Source: Prunus persica (taxonomy: Eukaryota > Streptophyta > Magnoliopsida > Rosales > Rosaceae). From it: a DNA stretch of 64,000 nucleotides. The DNA lies in contig NC_034009.1 of assembly GCF_000346465.2 (NCBI RefSeq), forward strand, positions 12,218,747-12,282,746, in the 5' to 3' direction. The notes under the pieces were generated by a model. That model was not told the DNA's origin. It searched no databases and saw nothing but the letters and a program-made list of their open reading frames with translations. A program made the position numbers and the translations under genes. Shown here piece by piece: positions 22,284 to 34,269 of this stretch; position 1 is the first letter of the stretch, and each line of letters begins with the position of its first letter.

Positions 22284-22349
22284 ACGACGGTTTATGAAAA
22301 AAGCGTCGTGTATAAGTAATACAACGACGCTTTTTTCATAAACCGTCGT
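22284..22349. repeat. Perfect 26-bp-arm hairpin in CACTA element
   Basis: Arms 22284-22309 and 22324-22349 are exact reverse complements (ACGACGGTTTATG... on the left) around a 14-base loop. Each arm contains the element's CGTCG motif. Confidence 0.9.
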
Positions 22350-24491
22350 GTAATCGTCGTCGTATGCCTAAAAAGGCGTCGTGTCTCAGTTTATTTTCAA
22401 GAACCCAAAACCCATTAAGAACACAACATATATATGAAACCAAGCAAGAAACCAACATATACATGAAACCAAGCATGAAAACAATAAATCCATTCCCAAT
22501 TCAACATAACATAGGGTGATTAAAAGATCCGACAAAATTAAATCCATTCCCAATTCAACATAACAGATAATGTAATCCATGAACCCATTAAACAGAAAAT
22601 CCATGAACCCATTAAACAGAAAATCCATGAACCCATACCTATAAGCACATTATTAACATATCGCAAAGCATATACCTAAAACCCTTTAACAAAACAACCT
22701 AATATCATTCAATGAATTTACAAGGGGAAGATAGGGTTTGTACTTACAGGTTGGACGAGCTCACAGATTCGACGGAGCCTGGAGAGTGCAACTTTTAATT
22801 AGAGCAGAAGTGAGAGAGCGAATGTTATGTTGCGCGAAATCTGAAAATTTTAGGGTTCAGGGTTAGAAGTATAAGAATAAGAGCCAAATATAAAAAAATT
22901 TAGGGCACGCGAAAATTTTTAGAGCGCGCGCTCTTTAAAACGTCGAAAGAAAAACCATGGCGAAAGTTCTACAAGAACCGACGTAAATGTAATATTCCAC
23001 GACGGAAACACTGAACGTAACGCCGTTTATTTTGACGCTTCATTTTTCGGATTAATTTTAAATTTATTTTGAATATTTTGATATAAAGACGACTGAAAAA
23101 CCACGTCAGGGTTAAGAAAATGAAAACGTTGTAAATTATAATAGACGACTTACATATTAAAATGACGTCGTTTAAAGTGGAAACCATGTCGGATATTTTA
23201 CTGCACGACGTAACATATGTATTCCACGACTCAACCACCGTCGTTAACAATTAATACCCTAAACCCTTAAAACTAAATTATATAATTTTAAAAATTAAGT
23301 TTATAAAAGGGTTTATAGTTTTACAGCCTAATATATACCCTAGACTACCCAAAAATTATACTTTAAAAATAAACCCCAATAAATAACAACCCTAATCTCT
23401 AAACCCTAGACTCTAAACCCTAAACCATAAAACTAGAAGTGATTTTATGACTCATCAAAACAATTTTGTTTTGGATAGTCATTTTAAATTTTTGTTATTC
23501 AAAATGAATTTTTTCAAGGTTTAGGGGGAAGAAAATATATCAATGACTTCATAGGAGTTGACTTTGCATTTTTCTGATTTATTTTAAATTTATTTTGAAT
23601 ATTTTGATATAAAAATAATAAAATATTCTTATCACAACAACAAACCACGTCGGTGTTAATAAGTTGTAGACGTTGTAAATTGTAATAGACGACTAAGTTG
23701 TTAAAATGACGTCGTTTAAATGAGAAACCATGGCGGATATTTAACTATCCGACGTAAAATATATATTCCACGACTTAACCGCTGTCGTTACAAAGTACTA
23801 CCCTGAACCCTTAAGAAATTGAAGACGTTGTAAACCATAAACGACGTGGTTATTTCAATTAAACCATCGTGGTTATTTCAATTCTTGTCATTAAGTAGAT
23901 CTACCGACGTAGGATAAGAAAATCAAAGAAAAAAATTGTTAACAAAAATTCTTATTAAGACGACGGTTTAAATTAAAGGTACGACGTATAAAATGAATAA
24001 ATATGACGTTAAATTTTATTGTACGATTTAAAGATAACGTCGTAGAACTATACGAGAATGACGTCGATATATTTATATTTTCCGTCGTTGTACATTAATT
24101 TAATACGGCGATATTTTGTATTTTAAAGCCGTGAATTTGTTTGTAATTATACGGCGTCTTATACGAGAACCTCATCGTGTTATTTTATGAGTAAAAACGG
24201 CGGTTTTTATTGAAATCATCGTCTTTACTTTCTACGTCGGTCGATTCATAACTTCTGCCGTTCTTTGTTGGCATTGATTTTACACTGCGGAAATCTGTTT
24301 CAAATAGACGTCGGTTGTTTAATTAGGTACGTCGTTGTTTTTGAACAGCCATTTGAATCTCCATTTTTCAGTTGTCTAAGGTTGTATTACACGACGGTGT
24401 TTTTAGAACCGTTGTCTTTTTAAAAACCACGACGGTTTTCACTTAGACCGTCGTTGTTTTCTGGTCGTCTTTTTCACTTTTTGTAGTAGTG

Positions 24492-25577
24492 TACGGACCA
24501 TCCATCTATGAACTATTATGCTCCTTCCCATATATTACCAAAACTCAACTTTCAATCTAGACCTTTGAATTAAATATTCAAACTATAATGCAAACCGTTT
24601 GAGTATTCTAAAAATACCACTTCCCTCATTCATTTTCCTCACACCTAAACTCTCCAAAACCTTCCTCCCTCTGTTCCTCTCTTTCTCCTCCACCATAACC
24701 ACCCACCTCCTTGGAAGTTACTATTCATCTCGCGATATTTTTCACCCAAAAACACTATTCATCAGAAATCATTATTCATTCCATAATCGATCCTCTTGGT
24801 CACTATTCATAATTTCATGCAACTTTTGCTCGGGGGTACTATTTAGTCGTGGTACTATTCATCACAGTATTTTACCGAGGTAATTTCTTTCCCTTACCTC
24901 GTCCTTTATTCATTTCCTTTCTAAAGTGTTATTCTGCCCAATTTAAAATTGTTAAATTCAATTAATCGTATTTTCTTAAATTGGGTAATTTTTCAAGTCT
25001 TGTCGTTACTCTGCCTATTTAAATTCTGATCAAAACATTCTGATGGACCTATATTTCCCATTTTCCTTAGACTATTATTACTGGACCCGATTATACCTAT
25101 TTCATTTGGTCCATATGTATGAACAATATTAAACTATTTGGACTTTAACGTTACCGTACCGTGAACTGACTGTTTTTACACCTGGGATGGAACTTGAAGG
25201 ACTTTTGGACATTTTGAACCATATTACAATTACCTGAGATTTCAAGGACTATGAACAATTATTGGACAAAATGAGGACCGAATGACAATTTGGACACAAT
25301 TAAAGCGCCAAAGTGCAATTTAAATAAATATAAAGACCAAAGTGAAAATAAACACAAGTACAAGGAATTAAGTATAAATAAGGAATTTTTAGTAACATTT
25401 TTAAATGTTGGACTAGGATTCAGTTTCCCAAGCAAGGCAAGCTGAACTCAAAGGCTCAGAGGGCAAGTCAAGCTTGAGCTTTGGATTCCAGATAGGGGGG
25501 ACTCACTCCCGAACTTGTATTTTTGTGTATGTATAACATAGTAAATATTGTTGTGTGCAAAAGTTTTGGAGGGTATA
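24492..25577 (-). other. LTR-like non-coding DNA between CACTA and copia insertions
   Basis: No protein-coding frame. ACTATTCAT-like motifs recur several times between 24720 and 24865. It is plausibly the continuation of the LTR-like sequence at 17441-18660. Confidence is low because no LTR end was located. Confidence 0.3.
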
Positions 25578-25872
25578 TCTTAAGAAACCAAACTAGGGAA
25601 GATTGAAGAACGAATTGACTAGGGTTTGAATAATAGACAATTGGGTGATGATTTTCTGATGCCTCTCATTGTCAACACTACAAGGTATATATACAAATGA
25701 ATGATTTTCTGATCCTCTCATTGTCAACACTACAAGGTATATATACAAATACAACATTCAATTACACCTATTTCTAAGGCTAGGAATTCGTGATCCACCT
25801 TTGGTGGGATTTGATCTAGACTAAATCAAGAAAGTAAATATTACAAATATATTACAAAGATAATTCTTAACA
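25578..25872 (-). repeat. 3' LTR of decayed copia element
   Basis: 295 bp; about 50 bp longer than its partner because a stretch (ATGATTTTCTGAT...TATATATACAAAT) is duplicated in tandem at about 25649-25749. Confidence 0.88.
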
Positions 25873-25889
25873 CTCCCCCTCCAGTTGGA

Positions 25890-28875
25890 GATTGAATGTC
25901 ATGAAGTCCCAACTTGTCATGTAGTGTCACAAATTGATCTTTCCCCAAGGCTTTTGTGAATACATCTGCCAACTGGAAGCGTGTTGGTACATATGAAGGA
26001 CTAATCATTCCAACTTGCAGTTTTTCTCAAACTATGTGACAATCTATTTCAATGTGTTTCGTACACTCATGGAAAACTGGATTTGCTGCAATATGCAAAG
26101 TTGCCTGATTATCACAGAACAATGATGTTGGAGCTTTTTGTGGGACTTTTAAATCCTGTAATATATAGCGCAGCCAAGTGAGCTTCAAATATGTGTTAGC
26201 CATAGATTGATATTCGGCTTCTGCTGATGATCTAGAAACAATGGTTTGTTTCTTAGACTTTCATGAGATGGGAGAGTTTCCAAGAAATACACAATATCTA
26301 GTAACTGACCTTCTAGTGGCACGACAATCTCCCCAATCTGAATCAGAAAAGGCTTTCAAGGCAAGATTGTTGGAGGCAGGAAAAAACAAACCTTGACCAG
26401 GAGTACCTTTGATGTATTTAAGGATCCGTAAAGCGGCATCCCAATGAGGTTTGCGAGGCTGATGCGCAAACTCACTCAATGTTTGAACAGAGTAAACTAT
26501 ATCAGGCCTTGTGATGGTAAGATAAATCAGTCTCCCAACCAATCTTCTGTACTTAGTTGGATCATTTAGCAACGCTCTATCTGTGGGAGTAAGCTTCAAA
26601 TTTTGCTCCATAGGAAATTTGTCTGGACGTGCACCTTTAGGTCCCAAGTCTTGCAAAATATCTAATGCATATTTTCTCTAAGACATGAAAATACCTTTCT
26701 TGGAATGGGAGAACTCAATGACTAGAAAATATTTCAAATCTCTGAGGTCTTTGATACGGAAGCGTTGGATAAGAAACTTTTTGAGACGTTCCATTTCTTG
26801 AAGATCATTTCCTGTGATAAGTATGTCGTCAACATAGATAAGTACTGCAGTAAATGAATTATCTTCGGCCTTGGTAAATAGTAATAATCAGCCTTTGATT
26901 GTTGATAACCAGCCTTTTGTACACTATCTGAAAAGGTAGAAAATCAGTTTCTAGAGGCCTGTTTGAGTCCATGGAGGGATTTATTGAGCCGACATACAAT
27001 GTTCTCCCCCTGTCGGCGAAGACCAGAAAGAAGCTCCATGTAAACCACTTTGTGTAAATCTCCATTCAGGAAAGCATTCTGGACGTCCAACTGGTGGATG
27101 AACCAATTGCGGGCAGCAGCAACAGTAATGAGACATCGGAGAGTGGTGAGTTTTGTTGTAGGGGAAAAGGTCTCTTAGTAATCAATGCCCTCAACCTGAG
27201 TGTAGCCCTTAGCAACTAGCCGAGCTTTGTATTGTTCAATGGTGTCGTCAGATTTGTATTTGATTTTGTATACTCATTTGCATCCAATCGGTTTATGACC
27301 AACGGGTAAAGGAACCATACTCTATATGTTATTTTGCTGACTTAGTTGTACATGGGGTAGTCGTTATGCCATGCCGGAGGGTGTTTGGGATGAAAGGGCT
27401 GACGCGGAGGTGGTATAGATTGTGTGGGTTGAAGTGTGGGCTCGGAAGATGATGAATGGACAAGAGTTGGGTTGACCGAGTGTAAGAGGACTTCAGAGGG
27501 TGCAGAAGAAGTGGATGGGGAGGACACGGGTGAATCGTAATGGGTTAATGGAAGTATGTTGGGATTATTTGGTAAGGTATGGGTGATGGAATTATCGGGT
27601 AAGGTAGGTAGGATATGATTATGTGGTGGTTGGAGTAACGGGCTGGCAAGTGGGGTAAGATTAACTGGTGGGTTAGACACATGGTCGTGTGTGTCAGGCA
27701 CATGGGGGTTTAAGCTAGGTGAGTGCTCTGTTGAATTTGGCAAGTGGGTTGGCTGATTGATAGTGGGAAAGGGATGTGAGGATGGCCCATTGTCAGTGAT
27801 GTTGGGAAATGACGAGGGGAACACAAAATTGGGATTGGGTGGTGTAGAAATAGATGAGAAAGGGAAAATGGTTTCACAAAATTTGACATCACGACTTACG
27901 AAAAACTTGTGAGTCTCCAAATCGTAAAGTTTGTAGCATTTTTTACCAATGGGGTATCCAACAAAGATGCAGCATTTTGCACGGGGATCAAATTTTTGAT
28001 TAAGTTGAACAACAATTGCATAACATAAACAACCAAATACTTTCAGGTGATCAAAGGATGGTGGCCGGTTACATAACAACTCAAAAGGTGACTTGGTGGA
28101 TAAAAGTGGTGGTGGTAGGCGATTAATTAGGTAGACAGCGGTTAAGACACATTCTTCCCAGAAAGAAAGAGGTAAGTGAGGTTGGAACAATAAGGCTCAT
28201 GCTACGGTGAGAATATGTCGATGTTTGCGTTCGGCAACTCCGTTTTGTTGTGGAGTGTAAACACATGTAAGTTGATATTCAATTCCATTAGTTTGAAAAA
28301 AATCTCGTACTCAATTCTGTGCTCAAATTAAAGCCATCAGAGTTGATAATGGGTCTAAGCAAAAACAACAAAAGATTTTAAAAGATGTTGAGTTTCAAAC
28401 TTATGCTGCATCAAAAATACCCATGTGCATCTTGTGAAATCATCCACAATGGTAAGGAAAAAAACGTGCCCATAATATGTGGGAACTTTGTGTGGACCCC
28501 AAATATCACAATGTAACAAATCAAATGAAGCATGTGTTGATATAAAACTTAAAGGAAATGGAAGTCGTGTTTGTTTGGCCATAGGACAAATACTGCAATT
28601 ATCATAAAAAGAAATATTTTTTGAAGTCAGGAATGGAGTCACCAAGTTGAGACAAGAAGACGACGGATGACCAAGTCGTATATGCCACAAACTGGTGGGG
28701 TGCGAAACTTGATTTGAGACAGGAGTGCTCTGTAACGGAGACATGTAGTAGAGACCACCACATTGTTTACTCGAGCCAATTATCTTCCCCGTAGCCAAGT
28801 CCTGAAAAACACAAAAAGTGGGAAAGAAAAGGACACAATAGTTTAAAGAATTAGTGACTTTACCGGCAGACATGA
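25890..28875 (-). pseudogene. copia pol remnant: integrase, RT, RNase H
   Basis: On the minus strand, 28360-28870 gives the GAG-pre-integrase and integrase start (LWHIRLGHPSSSC, CDIWGPHKVPTYYG, TIVDDFTRCTWVF). 27342-28190 gives the integrase C-terminus and linker ([26 protein letters not shown]). About 26261-26656 gives the RT end and RNase H start (YRRLVGRLIYLTITRPDIVY, SDSDWGDC). Frameshifts and stops separate these blocks. The part downstream of RNase H resembles YCVFLGNS and then breaks. Inactive. Confidence 0.85.
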
Positions 28876-31429
28876 TGACAGGACCCGATCTAAATTCCGT
28901 TTTGGAATCCGAGCTGGACCCTGTGCGTGTCCGACACCTGGCGAATGTCGGGCACAAATGACCTATTTGCCCTTCTATACAAAACATGATAAAATAACAA
29001 GGTTGACGTCTACCGAAAAACCGACAGAGTTTCCCTTGTAACTGGCTCAATGCCAACACATTTACACCTGTCAAACAAGTATATATATATATATATATAT
29101 ATATACAACCAACTGCCAGCATACGTATATATACATGTCAACAGTTCAATTCTTAGTCTAGGGCAAAACATCAGAGCAACTACTAAGAATTTACAAAGGA
29201 GTTAATCCTTTTACAAAACAAAAATCCGACATCAAAAGAAAGGCGCGGAAGATGGGAAATGGCACGGTGGTGGATTCATGTGCACGTCTACTGCCTGGGG
29301 GCGCAAAACAACAAAAGGGGTGAGTGGACCAAAAACAAAATTTAGAAAATAGTATACGAACATAATAACCCCACTGTAAAAACAGTTATACAAACTAGCT
29401 TATTTTCTTTATTTCTGAAATCAATGCATGTATATAATTATACATTTGAAAACAGTTTAAAACTATCACCTAGGCGTACCCTTATTTCTGTCAATTCCTT
29501 ATATCCGTCAATTTCTTGCATCACCATAGGTGACACATACTCGCAGGTCTCAATGACACGAAGTCAGTCCGAACCGCAACTCGCAGGATGCAGGGGACCG
29601 TAGTTCACCTGATCCGCATTACTCGCTCCACACGAGTTCGAGTACCAAGTAACTTGTGGGGCAACTGTCAAGCATGCTGACTAAACCGAAGGCAACAAAT
29701 ATAATCCGAAGGCAACATTTAATATCTGGGTACAAGGTGGTTGAAAAAAATATAAAGTTTCTGAAGCAAAACTGTTGAATCATTAACTTTCTGTAACCTT
29801 TAAAATTTTGCTGCCATTTATCTGATAATTAACGATAATATCTTTTCCTATATTCTGTAAAGAAGATTTCACTCGGCAGCATGCAACATAAAATATTAAC
29901 AGAATAAAACAGCTTATAACTGAAACTGAACTGCTTAAATTTATTTATTAAAACAAAGAGTCCACTCACTGATAGTCCGAGCTCGCTGGACCTCTTGAAG
30001 GTCCCTTCTGCGGGTCATCTGGTGCCCGGGTGCCTGATTCAATGACCATAATATTCTATTAATACAATATAGTATTAAATTAAAAACCCTACCCCCGACT
30101 CTTAAAGTACATGCGTCAATTTAAAGTTATCCCTATGCCCATAAAAGTTTTCCTTCCACGTGGGATAGTTTAGCGGTATCTTGGTACTCAAAAAGCGCTA
30201 AAGTCCAACAAGTCAATCCGGGACCCCATGGGTCCATGACCTCACAATATGATCCGGAAGCCGCTAGAAGGTCCAATATATCTATGACACATGTCCTGAG
30301 GGTATTGGTGTCGATCGGACGGTCGGATTGATCACAATCGTTTAATCGCATAATTCCTAAATCCTATCCCTAGGGTTCGCGATTTCAGAGTATCCGGGAC
30401 TCGATTCACGATCCGTCGAATCCTACACGTTTCTAAAATTATCTAGTGTCACATATCTAAACTTGATTACGATCCAACGGCTCAACAGTATTGAACCCGG
30501 AAATCGCACAACATGGAAAATCCGTTCGAGGCCCCAACGGTATCCAAATTGAGATCTGCGAATTCCTACGCGCTCGTGACAACCTAAGGATCGCATCCAT
30601 ATACAGTGCCACTACACTACCCTCGTCCACGATCCGCCACACGCGCCGGCAGCGATGGGTGTCCAAAGCGATTACGCATCGCCGGAAAATCTCAAAACCA
30701 CTGCTCTAAACTCCTACCCTAGGTATAACACCATATTTAGAACCACTTTTGTTCTTGGACCTACCTCAAAAACTGACCGGAAGTGGCCGAACACGGAGGC
30801 CGAAAACTGGCTGAATTCCAATTTGAAAAATGAGCTAGCTACGGTCAAAATCGATGCAAACCTACCCAACCATCAGCTAGAGCATGGAAAATAAGTAGAA
30901 ATCCATACCTTACTCGACAAATTTGGAGGAGAATTGAAGGAGAACGATCGGTTTGAAGTTTTGACAAAACCGACGGAATTCTGCAGTTTCCGGCGACTGG
31001 CGAGTTGCTCGTGACGGGGGTGAGGTGAGGCGTGACGGCGGGGTCTGGCCGGTCAGGTTGGTGTCGGTGTTGTGGCTTGTGGTGGGCGGTGGTGGTGGTT
31101 CTGGAAGTTTGGAGGGCGACGGACGGGAGAGGGTGTCGAAGGGAAGGGAGAGAGAGAGAGAGAGAAATGAGGTTTTGTAAAAAAAAAAAATCTGATTTTT
31201 CCTAATTACCATTCTGCCCCTCGTAATATTTTAACCGTATTTTCTTCGTTAAAGCTCATATTCGAGTCCACTTCGTGTCTACGAACTCGTGTCGTCGTGC
31301 TCTACGCAACGGTGTATGTGAAATTGTCAAAAAGTCAACTTTTTGTTAATAAATTATTCTAAGGGTAAAATTGTCTTTTCTCATAATAAATTACTAATTA
31401 AATATGAATTTTAAGTTTGGGTCGTTACA
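28876..31429 (-). repeat. Solo LTR, probably Ty3/gypsy, 2.55 kb
   Basis: On its own strand it starts TGTAACGACCC and ends GGTCCTGTCA, flanked by CATGA on both sides (28871-28875 and 31430-31434). No gag-pol frame lies inside. It contains (TA)n at 29080-29105 and (GA)n near 31150. It separates the host element's protease (31430-31622) from its integrase. Assignment to gypsy is inferred from length and the ACGACCC start. Confidence 0.8.
29080..29105. repeat. (TA)n microsatellite
   Basis: About 13 AT units, directly visible, inside the solo LTR. Confidence 0.9.
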
Positions 31430-32070
31430 CATGAGATTTAAGCGGAAAGAAGGAACACATAAAACTTTGTCTAGGTGATGTCTGAGTTGAAGGTACGGTG
31501 CCAATGGAAGTGATTGGGACTGTAGATCCAGTGGGTAAATTAACAATGGGCATTGGGCAAGATTCTATCTTAGTGAAAAGTGTAGAATCAAAAGTGATGT
31601 GGTCAGTGGCTCTGCTATCCAAAATCTAAGGTTTAGTGAAGGCAGAATTAATTGAGACATCTGTAGAAGATGACAGACCTGAAGCATTTGCATAAGAATT
31701 GTTATTACCAAAGACACGGTTTGCATTCATTATAAATATGGCATGAGCAGGTTATTGAAGCTTCTTTACAGAAGGCCCATTTGATGGGTTCGGTTGTGAA
31801 GACCGTGAATTGGAGAACTGGGTCGGCGCATGAAAGCTTTGGGACTGTTGGCCCCAATTGGAAGTCCAGGCTGGATGAGTAGAGACATTTGCTGCATTGG
31901 CAGCATGTAAGAAGGCAAGCGCCTTGTGGTCCGCGCTGGAAGCATGCTTTGGCTGGTGATGCATCTTTTGGTGATGATGATCATAATGATGATGCATTTG
32001 CTGGTGATGCATCTGATGCTTAGTCAAATATATATGCATCTGATGCTTAGTCAAATATATATGCATTTGA
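31425..32070 (-). pseudogene. copia gag C-terminus and protease remnant
   Basis: On the minus strand, 31752-32066 encodes a His/Gln-rich tail typical of the end of copia gag. 31430-31622 encodes the protease start, where the active-site motif reads DSRATDHIT, so the Gly of D(S/T)GA is replaced by Arg. Upstream gag is almost fully lost before the primer-binding site. Non-functional. Confidence 0.75.
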
Positions 32071-32242
32071 TGCCGTGGAAATTTTTTGAGAATTGGGTTT
32101 TGTCTTTTTTGGAAGTGTTTGATTTGACATGGTGTTTGAAAATTGAATTTTTGTGTTTTCTAGCAATAAAAAATTTATTTTGATTTGACATGGTGTTTTT
32201 GAGAAAAGAGTAATCATGCACCAGGATGGTGCTCTGATACCA

Positions 32243-32486
32243 TCTTAAGAAACCAAACTAGGGAAGATTGAAGGACGAATTGACTAGGGTTTGAATAATA
32301 GACAATTGGGTGAATGATTTTCTGATGCCTCTCATTGTCAACACTACAAGGTATATATACAAATACAACATTCAATTACACTTATTTCTAAGGCTAGGAA
32401 TTCGTGATCCATCCTTGGTGGGATTTGATCTAGACTAAATCAAGAAAGTAAATATTACAAATATATTACAAAGATAATTCTTAACA
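32243..32486 (-). repeat. 5' LTR of decayed copia element
   Basis: 244 bp; own strand starts TGTTAAGAATTATC. The primer-binding site adjoins at 32231-32242. Confidence 0.88.
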
Positions 32487-32491
32487 GTATA

Positions 32492-33974
32492 CGCATGAGG
32501 GCAGTATCCTCGACGACTTTAAGGTGAAAGGGGAATAGTGACTTCCCTGGGTTTCGATCCCCTAAACTTTCGAAGGGGCTACACAGACCGACTTTTCCAA
32601 TACCTTACGCGTGAGTTCTAGTTGAAGTAGTGTAGCCGGTTAAATGGACACTCTCACTACCGTACCAAGTAAGTTGGTTATATTTTTATTTCTGGTAAGG
32701 GTAGTTGGCCTATTGGGATCGGTCGTCTGACAAACATATTTGGGCTCCCAAAAAACATTTGCGAAAGTTGTGTGAGTATGCCAACCGTTTTGGATCTTAT
32801 ATTTACATGGAAATGGTTTGGGTTGTGCATAATCTTTTCATTATTTTTCTTAAACAATATTATGGTAATTTTTTTTTATCCATTTTCAAACTTGGCCGGG
32901 AGCCCCCCATGCTGGCAGATGAACATATGTGATGCTCACCCCTACTTTTCCTTGTAGATCAAAATCTTTGAGCGTCACCTTGGTGTTGTTTCCGGACCTG
33001 TCAACAACTTGTTCATGTTCCTTGTCATTCTTCAACGGGTCGTGATTTCCTCTCCTAGAGCTGAGTGTGCTTGTTGTTCATGTCCTTCCTCTGTCTATAA
33101 ATAAAGGATCGGTTGGCTTGTATTTTAATTTCTAGTTTGTAAAATAACTTTTGAGGTTTCTTGCACTATTCACAACCTCTGGGGTTGATCCAACCTGTTT
33201 TAATTAAATAAATGGCTTAACGTATTTTGAGAATCTTGGGAGTATAACTCTAGGGATTTGGATGTTATATTTTATGGATCCTCAAGGTACATGCCGCTGT
33301 CACTTGTCTTGATTTTGGGTGTGAGAACTTTCAACAAACAAAAGAAGAAAAAACAACTAAAAAAACAAAACAGAAGGCTCATAGGAAATGACCACAACAC
33401 ATCAATTGTGTCTACATGTGGGAAAACCAAGCTCTAATGCCAATTGGTTTGGAGTGGAACCTCAACTTCCTTCATGGTATTAGAAAATGGTTTGCCTATG
33501 TGTGAATGCGCAACAGCCACATGTGTTCCACGTCACCCAATATGTGTTATCACCATGTTTGGCTTGAAAAATTCGGGGGCTTGTGAGAATGGTGAATGTG
33601 AAAATGCCCACATTGGAAAACTAACAAACCTTGAAATGGCTAATAAGGTTTTAGGGTGAAACTTCAACTTCCTACATGGTATCAAAGCGGGCCGGTTGAT
33701 TGGGCCTGATTAAACCCAAATCAAACAAAACCCTAAATTGAACCAAAAATCAAACAAACCCCAAATTTTTTATTAAAAAGAAAAAGGACAAAAATAGGTG
33801 ACTGATGTGGAATTTGTTGCACTTGTGACCCACTAAAAAGTGGTCTTACGTGAGGAAGGGTGTTGAAAAATACACAGAGTCCCACATCAGATACTTAACA
33901 AAATAGAAAGTCTCATATAATAAATAGCTCCACTCCTAATAATATCGAGGACTTTTGTATAAAACTCTATACTT
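32492..33974. other. Repeat-derived non-coding DNA
   Basis: No gene. 32492-33260 may be the end of the LTR-like sequence broken by the copia element. Around 33465-33690 two related segments each contain CTTCAACTTCCT..ATGGTAT (or CTCAACTTCCTTCATGGTAT), resembling LTR/primer-site junctions. A TGTTGAAAAATACACAGAGT stretch at 33860 resembles an LTR start. No element could be closed. Confidence 0.3.
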
Positions 33975-34264
33975 GTTAAACATGTGGTTAAGTTGGGGAC
34001 CAATCCTAAGGGCATATTTGTCCAACCTTTGCTTTTGGGGTTCCAAGCCAATTGGATCAAAGCCTAAAAGTGAAGACTTTGAGAAGACTTTGGGTTTTAA
34101 ACTTTGGAACTTTGTTTATCCATCAGCTCTTGGAGAGATTGATAATCCAATGATCAATACGGTGGGTGAGGATGCACCAAGCTTTGTTGGGCTTGGGTGC
34201 TCTTGGCTGCTTGTTTGAGTTGCAAGCAAGGATGACTTGAGGGATTGAGGTGTTTGGTATTGTA
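33975..34264 (+). pseudogene. CXE fragment, first piece of a split copy
   Basis: The plus strand reads ILRAYLSNLCFWGSKPIGSK, FEKTLGFKLWNFVYPSAL and DNPMINTVGEDAPSF, then LGCSWLLV followed by in-frame stops, and continues in degraded form to GVWYC at about 34262. It corresponds to CXE residues about 193-279 and is closest to the fragment at 8691-9077 (shared GFKLWNFVYPSA). Homology stops abruptly at the LTR at 34270. The tail of the same copy resumes at 38921-38961. Confidence 0.82.
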
Positions 34265-34269
34265 AGTAG

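Larger units (their letters stand above)
18661..24491 (-). mobile_element. CACTA (En/Spm) transposon, defective, with captured B3 fragment
   Basis: Termini CACTACTACAAAAA (18661) and the inverted TTTTTGTAGTAGTG (ending 24491) are classic CACTA ends. Both subterminal regions (about 1.5 kb and 1.6 kb) are packed with ACGACG/CGTCGT motifs in both orientations, like TNPA-type binding arrays. Transposase remains on the minus strand are the N-terminal transposase-associated domain (21622-22101) and a C-terminal DUF4216-like region (20269-21066). The TNP2 catalytic core that should lie between them is missing, and a B3-domain fragment on the plus strand sits there instead. Flanking trinucleotides (TCT and TAC) do not match. 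Confidence 0.9.
25578..32486 (-). mobile_element. Decayed Ty1/copia element, minus strand, with nested gypsy solo LTR
   Basis: LTRs at 25578-25872 (3' LTR on its own strand) and 32243-32486 (5' LTR) are flanked by GTATA on both sides (25573-25577 and 32487-32491). The primer-binding site complement GCTCTGATACCA lies at 32231-32242 and a polypurine tract complement at about 25873-25880. Broken gag, protease, integrase, RT and RNase H follow in copia order on the minus strand. A 2.55-kb solo LTR (28876-31429) splits protease from integrase. Most of gag is missing. Confidence 0.9.

Noticed and set aside
23395..23430. Interstitial telomere repeat
   Set aside because: Only a few imperfect CCCTAAA-like units (AAACCCTAGACTCTAAACCC); too short and degenerate, inside the CACTA element.
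28355..29122. Single 255-codon protein on the minus strand
   Set aside because: It is chimeric: the first ~80 codons are solo-LTR sequence and the rest copia pre-integrase/integrase.
30133..30894. Several 70-80 codon frames
   Set aside because: All lie inside the solo LTR, on both strands, with no recognisable domain.
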